From Prochlorococcus marinus XMU1411 (lineage in GTDB: Bacteria > Cyanobacteriota > Cyanobacteriia > PCC-6307 > Cyanobiaceae): 64,000 bases of DNA. The position numbers and the translations under genes were made by a program. Each line of letters begins with the position of its first letter. The stretch's first letter is position 1. The stretch spans positions 124,001 to 188,000 of the forward strand of contig NZ_JAAORI010000006.1 of the NCBI RefSeq assembly GCF_017696075.1, given 5' to 3'. Positions 47,773 through 58,319 of the stretch are shown in pieces. The notes beneath the pieces are model-generated. The model ran no database searches, was not told the DNA's origin, and saw only the letters and a program-made list of their open reading frames with translations.

Positions 47773-48832
47773 CTGATTTATACAAAATAGCTAGTAGTTC
47801 TTTTGTTGTTTCTATATCGATACATGCATCTGTAATACTTCTTCCAAACTCAAGATCGTCTTTTTTTAAAAGTTTTTGATTACCTTCCTTCAAATGACTT
47901 TCAAGCATAACTCCTAAAATATTTTTTTCTCCATTACTTATTTGTGAAGCTATATTTTTTAGTACTTCAGACTGTATTCGGAAATCTTTGTTGGAATTTC
48001 CATGACTACAATCAATCATCACTTTATGTGGAAGATTACATTGCTTTAATTCAGCTGAAATTCTTTGAACATGTTGACTTTCGAAATTTGGACCTTTTGA
48101 GCCTCCTCTTAAAACTATATGTCCATCTGGATTTCCTGTAGTATTAACAATAGAAGCCATTCCATTTTCATTTACACCTAGGAAATGATGGGATTTTGAA
48201 GCTGACTGCATTGCATTTATTGCAGTAGTAAAAGAACCATCTGTTCCATTTTTAAAACCAATAGGCATAGATAATCCTGATGCCATTTCCCTATGAGTTT
48301 GACTTTCAGTAGTCCTCGCACCTATAGCTGTCCAACTTATTAAATCAGCAATGTATTGAGGAACAATTGGATCTAGTAATTCTGTAGCAGAAGGTATGCC
48401 ACGAGTTGCTAGATATGAAAGCAAACTTCTTGCCCTTCTTAAACCAGTATTAATATCATAAGAATCATCTAGATGAGGATCGTTTATTAATCCCTTCCAG
48501 CCAATAGTTGTTCTTGGCTTCTCAAAATATACTCTCATTATTATTTCTAATTTATCTTTATAAATTTCTCGGAAGTTTTGAATATATTTTGAATATTCCT
48601 TCGCCGCCTCTAGATCATGAATTGAACATGGACCAACAATGACTAAAAGCTTTTGATCATTATGATGCAAAATATTTTGTATCGATCTTCTTGTTTTAGA
48701 TACTGTATTGGCAGAGGCGTGATCTAAAGGTATATCATTATGTAATCTGCTTGGAGGTATTAATGGACGTGTTTCAACAACGTGTAAATCTGATGTCTTT
48801 TCTAAAGCTGAATTATTTGATGATGTCTCCAT
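47765..48832 (-). CDS. 3-deoxy-7-phosphoheptulonate (DAHP) synthase, class I
   Basis: First enzyme of the shikimate pathway, joining PEP and erythrose 4-phosphate. 355 residues, AroF/AroG type. Motifs: VVGPCSIHD (as LLVIVGPCSIHD), MRVYFEKPRTTIGWKG, SDPHLDD-like NDPHLDDSYDI, GFKNGTDGS, and MIDCSHGNS. Feedback specificity (Phe, Tyr or Trp) is not readable. It shares an upstream region of 97 bases with the divergent acnB gene. Confidence 0.95.
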   Translation of the reverse strand: METSSNNSALEKTSDLHVVETRPLIPPSRLHNDIPLDHASANTVSKTRRSIQNILHHNDQKLLVIVGPCSIHDLEAAKEYSKYIQNFREIYKDKLEIIMRVYFEKPRTTIGWKGLINDPHLDDSYDINTGLRRARSLLSYLATRGIPSATELLDPIVPQYIADLISWTAIGARTTESQTHREMASGLSMPIGFKNGTDGSFTTAINAMQSASKSHHFLGVNENGMASIVNTTGNPDGHIVLRGGSKGPNFESQHVQRISAELKQCNLPHKVMIDCSHGNSNKDFRIQSEVLKNIASQISNGEKNILGVMLESHLKEGNQKLLKKDDLEFGRSITDACIDIETTKELLAILYKSVN

Positions 48833-48929
48833 TGATTAATTAAGAAGTTTGAATATTTAAAAAAGCATTTATGAATACTCTCCTTTTCAATATTAAAAAT
48901 AACAATAGATTAGGCATTAAACCTTACTA

Positions 48930-51503
48930 ATGAAGAATTTGGAAACATTGCTAAAAGATTACGCTGATCACGTAGCTAAAAGAGCAGCCAAAGGTATACC
49001 TCCTTTACCTCTAAATGCTGAGCAAACAAATTGTATTACAAAATTATTGGAACAAGATAGTTCTTATGATTCTTCTTATTTAGTTGATTTACTAATAAAT
49101 AGAGTACCACCAGGAGTTGATGAAGCTGCTTACGTAAAAGCAAGCTGGCTTACAGCTATTGTTAATTCTGAAAAATCTTGCAAATCAATTAATCCCGAAA
49201 AAGCAATTGAAATACTAGGAACAATGATAGGCGGATATAATGTAAATTCTCTGGTTGCAATACTAAAAGGAAAAAATAGTTTACTTGCTAAAAAAGCGGC
49301 AGAAGTTTTAAAAAATATTATTCTTGTTTATGACTCAGCTAATGAAATCTATGAATTATCTCAAAATAATTTTTATGCAAAAGAGGTTGTAAATAGTTGG
49401 GCAGATGCAGAATGGTTCAAAAATAAAAAAGTTCTGGAGAAAGAGATTACTTGTTTAGTGTTTAAAGTTGACGGTGAAACAAATACAGACGACTTATCTC
49501 CAGCTGTACATGCAACAACACGCCCTGACATTCCTATGCACGCATTGGCTATGTTGGAATTTAAAAAACCAGATGGACTAAAGATTCTTGATAATTTAAA
49601 AAAACGAAATTTACCAATAGCTTATGTTGGAGATGTTGTTGGAACAGGTAGTTCTAGAAAATCTGCTATTAATTCACTAATTTGGCATATAGGAGAAGAT
49701 ATTGCTTTTGTTCCAAACAAAAAAACAGGTGGAATAATAATTGGTAGCAAAATAGCCCCAATTTTCTTTAATACTGCACAAGATTCAGGAGCTTTACCAA
49801 TAGAAGCTGACGTATCTCAAATGAAAACAGGAGATGTTATTAAAATATATCCTTATGAAGGCATTATTAAAAAAATTGAAAAAGATTCAAATACTGAAGA
49901 ATTAATAAGCAAATTCGACTTGTATCCATCAACTCTTACTGATGAGATTCAAGCTGGCGGAAGAATTAATCTTATGATTGGAAGATCTCTTACAGACAAA
50001 ATTAGAAATAAATTAGAATATGAACCTAGTGAAATATTTACCAGACCACAAAATCCAACCGAAAGTAATGCTGGCTTTACTCAAGCTCAAAAAATAGTAG
50101 GCAAAGCATGCGGTTTAGATGGAGTAAGGCCAGGAACGACCTGTGAGCCAATTATGACCACAGTTGGTAGTCAAGATACTACTGGACCAATGACTAGAGA
50201 TGAACTAAAAGAACTAGCTTGTTTAGGATTTACTGCAGATTTAGTGATGCAAAGTTTTTGTCATACAGCTGCTTATCCTAAACCAGTAGATCTAGTTACC
50301 CATAAAGAATTACCTGATTTTATATCTCAAAGAGGTGGAGTAGCTCTTAAGCCTGGAGACGGCATAATTCATAGCTGGCTTAATAGAATGCTTCTACCAG
50401 ATACTGTTGGCACAGGTGGAGATAGTCATACTAGATTTCCTCTTGGCATTTCATTCCCTGGAGGCTCGGGCATTGTTGCCTTTGCCGCTGCAATAGGATC
50501 AATGCCATTGAATATGCCAGAATCTGTGCTGGTTAAATTTAAGGGAGAATTATTACCAGGAATCACTCTTAGAGATTTAGTAAATGCAATCCCTCTCTTC
50601 GCAATTAAAAAAGGACTCTTAACTGTTGAGAAAGCAAATAAGAAAAATATATTCAACGGGAAAATAATGGAAATTGAGGGATTACCAAACCTAAAACTTG
50701 AACAAGCTTTTGAGCTTACTGATGCTACTGCAGAACGCTCATGCGCTGGTAGTACCATACTTTTATCCCAAGAAACTGTACAGGAATACTTAAGAAGCAA
50801 TATTTGCCTCCTAGAAAAAATGATTGAGAGCAATTATGAAGATTCAAAATCAATTTCAAGAAGAATAAATGATATGAAAAATTGGTTAAAAAAACCATCA
50901 TTGATTCAACCAGATTCAAACGCTCAGTATGAAGAAATCATTGAAATTGATTTAGCAAAAGTAACACAACCTATAGTTGCTTGCCCAAACGATCCAGATA
51001 ATGTAAAAGAAATCACTGATGTTGCAAATACAAATATTGACGAAGTTTTTATAGGTTCTTGCATGACGAATATTGGCCATTACAGGGCAGCTGCGAAGGT
51101 TCTTGAAGGTGTACAAAATTTAAAAGCTAAATTATGGATTTGTCCACCAACAAAAATGGATGAAGAGACTCTAAAAGCTGAAGGTTACTATAAAATTTTC
51201 GAAGATTGTGGTGCAAGGTTAGAGTTACCAGGCTGTTCTTTATGTATGGGGAATCAAGCCAGAGTAGATGAAGGTGCCGTAGTATTTTCTACAAGTACAA
51301 GAAATTTTGACAATAGACTTGGCAAGAATGCACAAGTCTTTTTAGGAAGCGCTGAATTAGCAGCAGTTTGCGCACTGCTTGGCAAAATACCTGAAGTTGA
51401 AGAATATCAGGATATTACTAAAAATAAAATTAATCCATATTCAAATGAACTTTATCGCTATCTTCAATTTGATGAAATACACGATTTCAGCTTGACAAAG
51501 TAA
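48930..51503 (+). CDS. acnB: Aconitate hydratase B
   Basis: 4Fe-4S enzyme interconverting citrate and isocitrate, the form used by cyanobacteria. 857 residues with the AcnB order: N-terminal HEAT-like helices, then the swivel-type domain (GDVVGTGSSRKSAINSL), then the catalytic part. Cluster ligands appear in VFIGSCMTNIGHYRAA and GCSLCMGNQARV. The product feeds 2-oxoglutarate formation for nitrogen assimilation. The ClC gene starts 9 bases downstream. Confidence 0.96.
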   Translation: MKNLETLLKDYADHVAKRAAKGIPPLPLNAEQTNCITKLLEQDSSYDSSYLVDLLINRVPPGVDEAAYVKASWLTAIVNSEKSCKSINPEKAIEILGTMIGGYNVNSLVAILKGKNSLLAKKAAEVLKNIILVYDSANEIYELSQNNFYAKEVVNSWADAEWFKNKKVLEKEITCLVFKVDGETNTDDLSPAVHATTRPDIPMHALAMLEFKKPDGLKILDNLKKRNLPIAYVGDVVGTGSSRKSAINSLIWHIGEDIAFVPNKKTGGIIIGSKIAPIFFNTAQDSGALPIEADVSQMKTGDVIKIYPYEGIIKKIEKDSNTEELISKFDLYPSTLTDEIQAGGRINLMIGRSLTDKIRNKLEYEPSEIFTRPQNPTESNAGFTQAQKIVGKACGLDGVRPGTTCEPIMTTVGSQDTTGPMTRDELKELACLGFTADLVMQSFCHTAAYPKPVDLVTHKELPDFISQRGGVALKPGDGIIHSWLNRMLLPDTVGTGGDSHTRFPLGISFPGGSGIVAFAAAIGSMPLNMPESVLVKFKGELLPGITLRDLVNAIPLFAIKKGLLTVEKANKKNIFNGKIMEIEGLPNLKLEQAFELTDATAERSCAGSTILLSQETVQEYLRSNICLLEKMIESNYEDSKSISRRINDMKNWLKKPSLIQPDSNAQYEEIIEIDLAKVTQPIVACPNDPDNVKEITDVANTNIDEVFIGSCMTNIGHYRAAAKVLEGVQNLKAKLWICPPTKMDEETLKAEGYYKIFEDCGARLELPGCSLCMGNQARVDEGAVVFSTSTRNFDNRLGKNAQVFLGSAELAAVCALLGKIPEVEEYQDITKNKINPYSNELYRYLQFDEIHDFSLTK

Positions 51504-51512
51504 TCATGGACA

Positions 51513-52871
51513 ATGCCAAATTTTATAAAAGATAATATTCAAAAAACAAGTAATAATTCTTCTCGTAGCATCAAAAAATTATTAAAACAAAGATCTCTAG
51601 TCGTTGCATTTTCGCTCTTATTAACAGGTTTAGGAGCCTCAATTACAAGCATATCTTTTAAAACTGGAATCTATTTTATTAATAATTGGAGATTAGCATT
51701 ATTAGACCAATTCCCATCTATTACGGTCTTACCTATTTTTGGAGCTCTAGGAGGAGCTATTGCAGGATATTTGATCAAAAATATAGCACCTGCTGCAAAA
51801 GGTTCCGGAGTGAGTCAAATCATGGGTTTTTTAAGACATAAAAAAGTTCCAATGAATTTAAAAGTAGGATTAGTAAAGCTGGTATCAGGAATTATTGCTA
51901 TTGGCAGTGGATTCCCTTTGGGTCCAGAAGGTCCATCCGTTCAAATGGGAGGATCAGTAGCTTGGCAAATGGCCAAGTGGCTCAAAGCTCCTACAGCTTT
52001 TAGAAGAGTCATAGTAGCGGCAGGGGGTGGTGCTGGAATAGCTGCAGTATTTAGCGCTCCATTAGGAGGTTTTGTCTATGCAATAGAAGAGTTATTAAAC
52101 TCTGCAAGACCAGTAATTTTGCTATTAGTAGTAATTACAACTTTCATTGCAGATTCATCTGCTGATATTATTCAAGCCTTAGGTTTAGATCCTAAAGCAG
52201 GAGGCTTTGATTTTAATCTCGGATTTTTGATTCAAAAAGAATATGACCCATCAGTTTTTTTCTTACCTGTAGATTTTATTTACTTAGTTCTACTAGGAAT
52301 AATTATTGGAATATTTGCAGAATTGTACAGCAGATATGTTTTGTTTATGCAAAATCTTGGGAAAAGGTGGTATAAAAATAAATTTGTTTTAAAAATGAGT
52401 ATCTGTGGACTTATTTTAGGAAGCATCTACTCTTGTTTACCCAGTACATTTCATAATTTAGATGAATTACAGAAAATAATAGCTGAACAAAATACAAGTA
52501 TTGGAATTGCTTTATTAGCAGTTTTAGTATTATTTATCACGACAGGTTTAGCTGCAGCATCTGGAGCTCCTGGGGGATTGTTCTATCCAATGCTTACTTT
52601 AGGAGGGTCAATCGGACTAATAATGGGGAGCTGGGTGGAAATTGCGACAGGACATGCACCAAGTACATACATTTTTGCGGGAATGGGAGCTTTCGTAGCA
52701 GGATGCTCTCGAACACCAATTACAGCGATGTTTTTAGCTTTCGCTTTAACAAAAAATTTATTAATAATGAAACCTGTATTAATCAGCTGCATTGCCAGTT
52801 TCTTGATAGCAAGAGCTTTTAATGAAGAATCAATTTATGAAAGACAAATACAAATAGAATTAGAAGACTAA
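51513..52871 (+). CDS. ClC-type chloride channel or H+/Cl- antiporter
   Basis: Membrane protein of the ClC family, 452 residues. Selectivity-filter motifs: GSGVSQIMG, GSGFPLGPEGPSVQMG (external gate Glu within GPEGP) and GAPGGLFYPML. Tandem glutamates in YAIEELLNSARP match the position of the internal proton glutamate, which favours an antiporter over a channel (inference). The conserved distal tyrosine was not checked. No CBS domains are present. It may share a transcript with acnB. Confidence 0.92.
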   Translation: MPNFIKDNIQKTSNNSSRSIKKLLKQRSLVVAFSLLLTGLGASITSISFKTGIYFINNWRLALLDQFPSITVLPIFGALGGAIAGYLIKNIAPAAKGSGVSQIMGFLRHKKVPMNLKVGLVKLVSGIIAIGSGFPLGPEGPSVQMGGSVAWQMAKWLKAPTAFRRVIVAAGGGAGIAAVFSAPLGGFVYAIEELLNSARPVILLLVVITTFIADSSADIIQALGLDPKAGGFDFNLGFLIQKEYDPSVFFLPVDFIYLVLLGIIIGIFAELYSRYVLFMQNLGKRWYKNKFVLKMSICGLILGSIYSCLPSTFHNLDELQKIIAEQNTSIGIALLAVLVLFITTGLAAASGAPGGLFYPMLTLGGSIGLIMGSWVEIATGHAPSTYIFAGMGAFVAGCSRTPITAMFLAFALTKNLLIMKPVLISCIASFLIARAFNEESIYERQIQIELED

Positions 52872-52881
52872 AAAACTATCT

Positions 52882-53736
52882 TCAATCAAAAACAGCAGTT
52901 TTGCTGTCATAAACAAATACTTGATGATTTAGGTGTAATCTAACCGCTCTTGCTAGAGCTATTCTTTCAATATCTCTTCCTTTTCTAATCAAATCGTCAA
53001 CTTCATCTCTATGACTTACATTAACTGTACATTGCTCTATTATCGGGCCTTCATCAAGATCTTCAGTAACATAATGAGCAGTAGCACCGATTAATTTAAC
53101 ACCTCTCTTCCAAGCTCGATGATATGGGTGGCCGCCCTTAAATGCGGGCAAGAAAGAATGATGAATATTTATTATTGAAGAAAACTTTTTTAAAAAAGAG
53201 TCACTCAAAATTTGCATATATTTGGCTAATACAACAAGATCAATTTCATATTCTTTTAGTAAATTTAAAAATTGATCTTCAACAATAGATTTATCAGTTT
53301 TAAAGGTATCAATATGAATAAATTTTGCATTAAAATCATTTGCAATATTTTTAAGATCAGAATGATTTGAAATTATTAACGGGACTTTCATTTTGAGTTC
53401 TCCATTTCTTACTCGCCAAAGTAAATCAATCAAACAATGATTTTGTTTACTCACGAAAATAGCAACATTTGGAATTTCATCAGAATAATTTACGTTAAAT
53501 TTTCCATTTACTTCATCTGCAATTTTTTCAAATTCTTTATAAATTTCATCTCTATTAATAAATTCATTGTTACTATTCCATTCAATTCGACTAAGAAATA
53601 AACCCGCATCTTGATCTGTATGATGATCAGAATGTTTTATGTTGCCACCGTAATTTGAAATCCAACTTGTAAGTAAACTTACAAGGCCAGGACGATCAGG
53701 ACAAACAATTTTGAATATAATTGAAGGATGTTCCAA
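52882..53736 (-). CDS. purU: Formyltetrahydrofolate deformylase
   Basis: Hydrolyses 10-formyl-THF to formate and THF, balancing folate one-carbon pools. 284 residues. The N-terminal ACT domain (IIFKIVCPDRPGLVSLLTSW) senses effectors, and the catalytic formyltransferase-like domain has NIHHSFLPAFKGGHPYHRAW and GATAHYVTEDLDEGPIIEQ. In other bacteria PurU is tied to glycine and methionine levels, which fits an organism with an active glycine cleavage system (encoded elsewhere in this window). Convergent with the ClC gene, 10 bases apart. Confidence 0.95.
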   Translation of the reverse strand: MEHPSIIFKIVCPDRPGLVSLLTSWISNYGGNIKHSDHHTDQDAGLFLSRIEWNSNNEFINRDEIYKEFEKIADEVNGKFNVNYSDEIPNVAIFVSKQNHCLIDLLWRVRNGELKMKVPLIISNHSDLKNIANDFNAKFIHIDTFKTDKSIVEDQFLNLLKEYEIDLVVLAKYMQILSDSFLKKFSSIINIHHSFLPAFKGGHPYHRAWKRGVKLIGATAHYVTEDLDEGPIIEQCTVNVSHRDEVDDLIRKGRDIERIALARAVRLHLNHQVFVYDSKTAVFD

Positions 53737-53784
53737 AAAATCTTTAACTATTAAGTCAAATAAGCAAGTATATCTAATATATCA

Positions 53785-54867
53785 ATGAAAAGCTTAAAAG
53801 AAAATTTTCAAAAAACAGACATAGTTATTATTGGATCAGGGATTATTGGAAAGTTTAACGCCTTAGAATTATCAGAATTAGGTTCCAAGGTAACGATAAT
53901 AGATCCAGCTCAACACCAAAATAGTAGCAATGCAGCTTTAGGCTTACTAATGGGTAATATGTATCAAAAAAGAAGAGGTAGAAGCTGGGATCTCAGGAAA
54001 CAAAGCATTGAATTATGGCCACAATGGATTACATTCCTACAAAAATTTAATTGTGAATTAAATATCGAAAAACCATTAATTCAACTAACTACTGATGAAG
54101 AAAAGTTTAAAAAATTAAAGAAATTTGTTTGTGAAAATAATGATCAAAACTTGCGAATTTTGGAAAGAGACTCAATATTTATTAAGAATATTAATAAAGC
54201 CTTCCAAACAAAAAATATAAAAGGAATGATCTCTTTCGAAGATGGAAGAATAAATCCTTTTTCTTTACTTCAAACATTAGATAAATATCTAAAACATAAA
54301 AAAGTAAATTATTTGCGAGAAGAAATAATAAAAATAAGAAGATCAAAAAATCAATGGATTTCTACAACAAAGAATAATGAAAACATCAAATCTGACTTGG
54401 TTATTTTGTGTAATTCACTAAAAGCGATTGATTTAATAGATAGCCTATCTCACAACATCAAATTAAAACCTGTTTTAGGTCAAGCTATGGAAATTGAGAT
54501 AAATGATGCAGAAGTTGATTTATTATCGCTGCCGAAACAATTCAATATAAATGGTAAAAATATAATTCCAAAATCAAAAAATAAGCTAATTATTGGATCA
54601 ACTGACGAATATAGTACTAAACCAGAAGAAAGTACATTCGGAAAACTCACAAATTTTCTCGATAAAAGACCAAATTGGCTGATGAAAGGAAAAATTTCTA
54701 AAAAATGGTACGGAATAAGATCAAGACCAGATGGTGAACCTTCACCAATAATGAAAAATCTTGAAAATGGACTAATTATATGTACAGGTTTTTATAAAAA
54801 TGGAATTTTGCTGGCTCCGGCTTGTTCTAAATGGGTTGCAAATGAAATTAAAAATTACCTTTACTAA
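53785..54867 (+). CDS. FAD-dependent oxidoreductase, D-amino acid oxidase (DAO) family
   Basis: 360 residues. The dinucleotide motif [20 protein letters not shown] lies at about 13-32, followed by [10 protein letters not shown] central [13 protein letters not shown] and late [13 protein letters not shown] plus [13 protein letters not shown] are typical of glycine/D-amino-acid oxidase-like enzymes. Substrate is unknown; a ThiO-like glycine oxidase is possible, and would supply dehydroglycine to ThiG, but the evidence is only family level. It is divergent from purU (48 bases) and its stop overlaps that of dnaK. Confidence 0.82.
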   Translation: MKSLKENFQKTDIVIIGSGIIGKFNALELSELGSKVTIIDPAQHQNSSNAALGLLMGNMYQKRRGRSWDLRKQSIELWPQWITFLQKFNCELNIEKPLIQLTTDEEKFKKLKKFVCENNDQNLRILERDSIFIKNINKAFQTKNIKGMISFEDGRINPFSLLQTLDKYLKHKKVNYLREEIIKIRRSKNQWISTTKNNENIKSDLVILCNSLKAIDLIDSLSHNIKLKPVLGQAMEIEINDAEVDLLSLPKQFNINGKNIIPKSKNKLIIGSTDEYSTKPEESTFGKLTNFLDKRPNWLMKGKISKKWYGIRSRPDGEPSPIMKNLENGLIICTGFYKNGILLAPACSKWVANEIKNYLY

Positions 54868-56771
54868 TCTTTTGTTTCAGTAAAGTCTGCATCAATTACA
54901 TCATCTCCACCTTTTTCATTTGATTCAGTCTGATCAGAATTGCTCGCTGAACCAGGAGTTGGAGGCTGATTACCTTGTTGCTGATAAACAGATGAACCAA
55001 CCGCATAAAGTTCTTGTTGAAGCTCTTCAAGGAGTTTTTTCATTGAATCATAGTCCTCTTTAGAAGTTGCCTCTTTTAGAGCATTACTTTTTTCTTCAAC
55101 CTTAGACTTTGCAGCAGCATCAATTTTATCTCCCAATTCACCAAGTTGTTTTTCTGTCTGATAGACAAGTGTTTCAGCTTGATTCTTTAAATCAATTTTT
55201 TCTCTTTTTTCTTTATCTGCTGATGCATTTGATTCAGCATCTTTAACCATTTTTTCAACCTCATTATCAGATAAAGTAGAAGCACCAGTGATAGAGATAC
55301 TTTGTTCTTTACCACTTCCTTTATCTTTTGCTGTAACGCTAAGTATGCCGTTTGCATCGATATCAAATGTCACTTCAATTTGAGGAACACCTCTTGGTGC
55401 TGATGGAATACCATCTAATCTAAAAGTTCCTAAACTTTTATTATCAGATGCCATTTCTCTTTCACCCTGTAATACATGTATTTCTACATTGGTTTGTCCG
55501 TCTACAGCAGTTGAATATGTCTCAGATTTCTTTGTAGGGACTGTAGTATTTCTATTTATCATTTTTGTCATAACCCCACCTAAAGTTTCTACCCCTAAAG
55601 AAAGTGGGGTAACGTCGAGCAACAATATATCTTTCACTTCTCCTGCTAAAACTCCTCCTTGAATAGCTGCTCCAACAGCAACTACTTCATCCGGATTCAC
55701 AGTTTGATTTGGTTCTTTACCTATTATTTTTTTAACTAAATCTAAAACTGCGGGTATCCTGGATGAACCTCCAACCATCACAACTTCATCAATTTCACTA
55801 GTAGAAATTTTTGCATCACTTATAGCCCTTTCAACTGGGGTTTTGCACCTGTCAATTAAAGAAGCTGCTAATTCCTCAAATTTTGCTCTAGTTAGGTTCA
55901 AATCCAAATGTTTTGGACCTTCAGGAGTGGCCGTGATAAATGGCAAATTTATTTCACTTTGCGTGGCATTTGAAAGCTCAATTTTTGCTTTTTCTGCTGC
56001 CTCAGTAAGCCTTTGTAGAGCCTGCTTATCTTGTCTAAGGTCAATTCCTTCGTTTGATTTAAAAGTACTTGCTAAGTGATCCACGATACACTTATCAAAA
56101 TCATCACCACCTAAATGTGTATCCCCAGATGTAGATAGAACTTCAGTTACTCCATCACCAGCTTCAATAACTGAAACGTCAAATGTTCCTCCCCCTAAAT
56201 CAAATACGAGAATTTTTTCATTTTCTTTATCCAAACCATAAGCTAGTGCTGCAGCAGTTGGCTCATTAACAATTCTGAGAACTTCTAAACCGGCAATCTT
56301 TCCTGCATCTTTGGTAGCCTGTCTTTGAGAGTCATTAAAGTAAGCTGGAACAGTAATTACAGCCTGTGTAACTTTTTCACCAAGATATTTACCTGCATCA
56401 TCTGCTAATTTTCTTAAAACTTGAGAACTTACCTCTTCAGGAGAAAACTGCTTATCCAATATAGGACATTTTAATTTGACACTAGAGCCAGATTTTTCAA
56501 CAGAATAACTAACTTCTTTAGATTCTTCATTTACTTCATCAACTCTTCTACCAACAAAACGCTTTGCAGAATAAAAAGTGTTTTCAGGATTCATAACAGC
56601 TTGTCTTTTGGCAATTTGTCCAACGAGCTGATCTTGATTTTTTGTATATGCAACAACTGATGGAGTAGTTCTGAAACCCTCAGCATTTGCTATTACAGTA
56701 GGTTTACCACCTTCCATTACAGCGACACAACTATTAGTTGTTCCTAAATCGATGCCTACAACCTTCCCCAT
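54864..56771 (-). CDS. dnaK: Chaperone protein DnaK (Hsp70)
   Basis: ATP-driven chaperone. 635 residues from the ATG at 56771, chosen because [19 protein letters not shown] is the family N terminus; the frame extends ten codons further to 56801. Phosphate motifs [13 protein letters not shown] and [14 protein letters not shown] are present, followed by the peptide-binding domain and a Gln/Asn-rich tail ending DVIDADFTE. No grpE or dnaJ is adjacent. Cyanobacteria have several DnaK paralogs; the canonical C-terminal end suggests the DnaK2-type housekeeping copy (inference). Confidence 0.96.
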   Translation of the reverse strand: MGKVVGIDLGTTNSCVAVMEGGKPTVIANAEGFRTTPSVVAYTKNQDQLVGQIAKRQAVMNPENTFYSAKRFVGRRVDEVNEESKEVSYSVEKSGSSVKLKCPILDKQFSPEEVSSQVLRKLADDAGKYLGEKVTQAVITVPAYFNDSQRQATKDAGKIAGLEVLRIVNEPTAAALAYGLDKENEKILVFDLGGGTFDVSVIEAGDGVTEVLSTSGDTHLGGDDFDKCIVDHLASTFKSNEGIDLRQDKQALQRLTEAAEKAKIELSNATQSEINLPFITATPEGPKHLDLNLTRAKFEELAASLIDRCKTPVERAISDAKISTSEIDEVVMVGGSSRIPAVLDLVKKIIGKEPNQTVNPDEVVAVGAAIQGGVLAGEVKDILLLDVTPLSLGVETLGGVMTKMINRNTTVPTKKSETYSTAVDGQTNVEIHVLQGEREMASDNKSLGTFRLDGIPSAPRGVPQIEVTFDIDANGILSVTAKDKGSGKEQSISITGASTLSDNEVEKMVKDAESNASADKEKREKIDLKNQAETLVYQTEKQLGELGDKIDAAAKSKVEEKSNALKEATSKEDYDSMKKLLEELQQELYAVGSSVYQQQGNQPPTPGSASNSDQTESNEKGGDDVIDADFTETKD

Positions 56772-56888
56772 GGGTAAATTCTTATATTTGATATTCTCCA
56801 TAATCGGTCATCGGCGTCATTATTGTTACTCAAGAACGGGGTGTGGTTCCCGAACAGATCTTTATTTTTTAGGGTAAAAATTCAAAAC
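56772..56888. promoter_or_regulatory. Divergent spacer dnaK/aroE with GC-rich dyad
   Basis: A 117-base divergent spacer. At 56834-56855 lies an unusually GC-rich patch for this genome containing the palindrome GTTC-CC-GAAC (56846-56855), preceded by GAACGGGG at 56834-56841. It is not the CIRCE/HrcA element. It could be an operator or part of the dnaK leader. Confidence 0.35.
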
Positions 56889-57749
56889 ATGATTTCAAGT
56901 AAGACATCTTTTATTGCATTAATTGGCAATCCAGTAAGCCATTCCTTGTCACCGATTATGCAAAATGCTGCCCTTCAATATTTAGGCTTAGATTTAATTT
57001 ATATTGCTATACCTTGCAAAAATGAAGATCTAGAATTGGTGTTGAATTCTCTAAAAAAAATTAATTGCAAAGGTTTAAATATCACAATTCCCCATAAAGA
57101 AAAAGTATTTAACCTTTGTAGTGAAATTTCCCCTATTGCAAGCAAACTGAAAGCAATTAATACTCTAAAATTAAATTCTGAAAATGAATGGAGCGCAACT
57201 AACACAGATGTAGACGGATTTATTTATCCGTTAAAAACATTTAACTTAAGAAAAAAACAATCGATTGTTCTTGGCTCTGGTGGTGCAGCACGATCTGTTA
57301 TTCAAGGATTAATAAATTTAAACCTTTCAAGAATTTCAGTAATATCACGGAACAAATCATCACTAGATGAATTAATAAAAAATTTCGAAAATCAAATTGA
57401 ACTTCAAGGTTTGTTAAATGATGATAATCAAGTTCAAAATTTAATTGAAGAAGCAGATTTAATTGTAAATACAACACCAGTAGGAATGAAAAGAGCCAAA
57501 CATGAAATAAATTTGTTGCCATATGGAAATTCTTTTTGGGGATCCCTTAATTCAAAAACAATTGTTTATGATTTGATCTACAACCCTGCCCCAACTCATT
57601 TATTAAAATTTAGCGCCAATAAAGGATGCACGACTATCGATGGTTTGCAAATGCTTGTTGCTCAGGGGTTGAAATCATTATCATTTTGGACAAATGGCTT
57701 AGAAGTACCTTTTCATATTATGAATGACGCACTCAAGAATTATCTTTAA
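56889..57749 (+). CDS. aroE: Shikimate dehydrogenase
   Basis: NADPH-dependent reduction of dehydroshikimate. 286 residues from the ATG at 56889; the frame is open from 56823, but the extra 22 residues precede the family start FIALIGNPVSHSLSPIMQN. The catalytic lysine is in NITIPHKEKV, the nucleotide motif is VLGSGGAARSVI, and NTTPVGM and GLQMLVAQG are present. The start lies 117 bases from that of dnaK in the opposite direction. Confidence 0.96.
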   Translation: MISSKTSFIALIGNPVSHSLSPIMQNAALQYLGLDLIYIAIPCKNEDLELVLNSLKKINCKGLNITIPHKEKVFNLCSEISPIASKLKAINTLKLNSENEWSATNTDVDGFIYPLKTFNLRKKQSIVLGSGGAARSVIQGLINLNLSRISVISRNKSSLDELIKNFENQIELQGLLNDDNQVQNLIEEADLIVNTTPVGMKRAKHEINLLPYGNSFWGSLNSKTIVYDLIYNPAPTHLLKFSANKGCTTIDGLQMLVAQGLKSLSFWTNGLEVPFHIMNDALKNYL

Positions 57750-57779
57750 AATAAATGATGTTGATTTTCAAGGAACTGC

Positions 57780-57854
57780 ACATCATGATGTATCGTTAAA
57801 GATGAACAGACGCTCATCACATCAATTTATGAGCCAAAGACCTTGTCTGAAACT
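57780..57854 (+). promoter_or_regulatory. rpsF leader with short dyads
   Basis: Between aroE and rpsF the palindrome CATCATGATG (57781-57790) is followed by GATGA (57801-57805) pairing with TCATC (57814-57818). Together they could fold into alternative hairpins ahead of the S6 start, as expected of a ribosomal-protein autoregulatory leader, but stems are short. Confidence 0.3.
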
Positions 57855-58316
57855 ATGAACGATCAACAATCTTATTACGAAACCATGTACATCCTCCGCC
57901 CAGATATTGCGGAAGATGCAGTAACTAACCACATCGATAAATACAATAAGCTTTTAAAAGAATTTGGCGGTACCATCCTTGATAGTCAAATGAGGGGTAA
58001 AAGAAGATTAGCTTACCAAATAGCAAAACATAGAGAAGGTATTTACGTCCAACTAAGTCATCAAGGTGATGGACAACATATTTTTAAAATTGAAAAAGCT
58101 ATGAGACTTAGTGAAGATGTTATTAGATATATGACCGTTAAACAAGAAGGGCCTTTACCGACTCCAAGACCTTCTACTAAAAGTTCACCTCAAACAGATG
58201 ATAAAGAAAATCCAGAAACTAAAGATGAATCTAAGGAAAATCAATCAGTAGTAAGCGGAAATACTTCAAATGCTGGAAAAGATAATGCTAAAACCAAAGA
58301 AAACTCAGAGTCATAA
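57855..58316 (+). CDS. rpsF: 30S ribosomal protein S6
   Basis: Small-subunit protein that pairs with S18. 153 residues from the ATG at 57855; a TTG at 57843 would add four residues. The core [17 protein letters not shown] to [11 protein letters not shown] spans the first 100 residues. The last 50 are a hydrophilic extension of Ser, Thr, Lys, Glu and Asn without predicted fold. rpsR is not adjacent. The stop lies 3 bases from the stop of argG on the other strand. Confidence 0.96.
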   Translation: MNDQQSYYETMYILRPDIAEDAVTNHIDKYNKLLKEFGGTILDSQMRGKRRLAYQIAKHREGIYVQLSHQGDGQHIFKIEKAMRLSEDVIRYMTVKQEGPLPTPRPSTKSSPQTDDKENPETKDESKENQSVVSGNTSNAGKDNAKTKENSES

Positions 58317-58319
58317 ATA

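Noticed and set aside
50426-50833. 135-codon minus-strand frame inside acnB
   Set aside because: Antisense shadow of the catalytic part of aconitase.
56772-56801. Ten extra codons before dnaK
   Set aside because: [14 protein letters not shown] is the universal start; the extension has no family match.
56823-56888. 22-residue extension of aroE
   Set aside because: It precedes the normal shikimate dehydrogenase start and reads through the GC-rich dyad of the promoter region.
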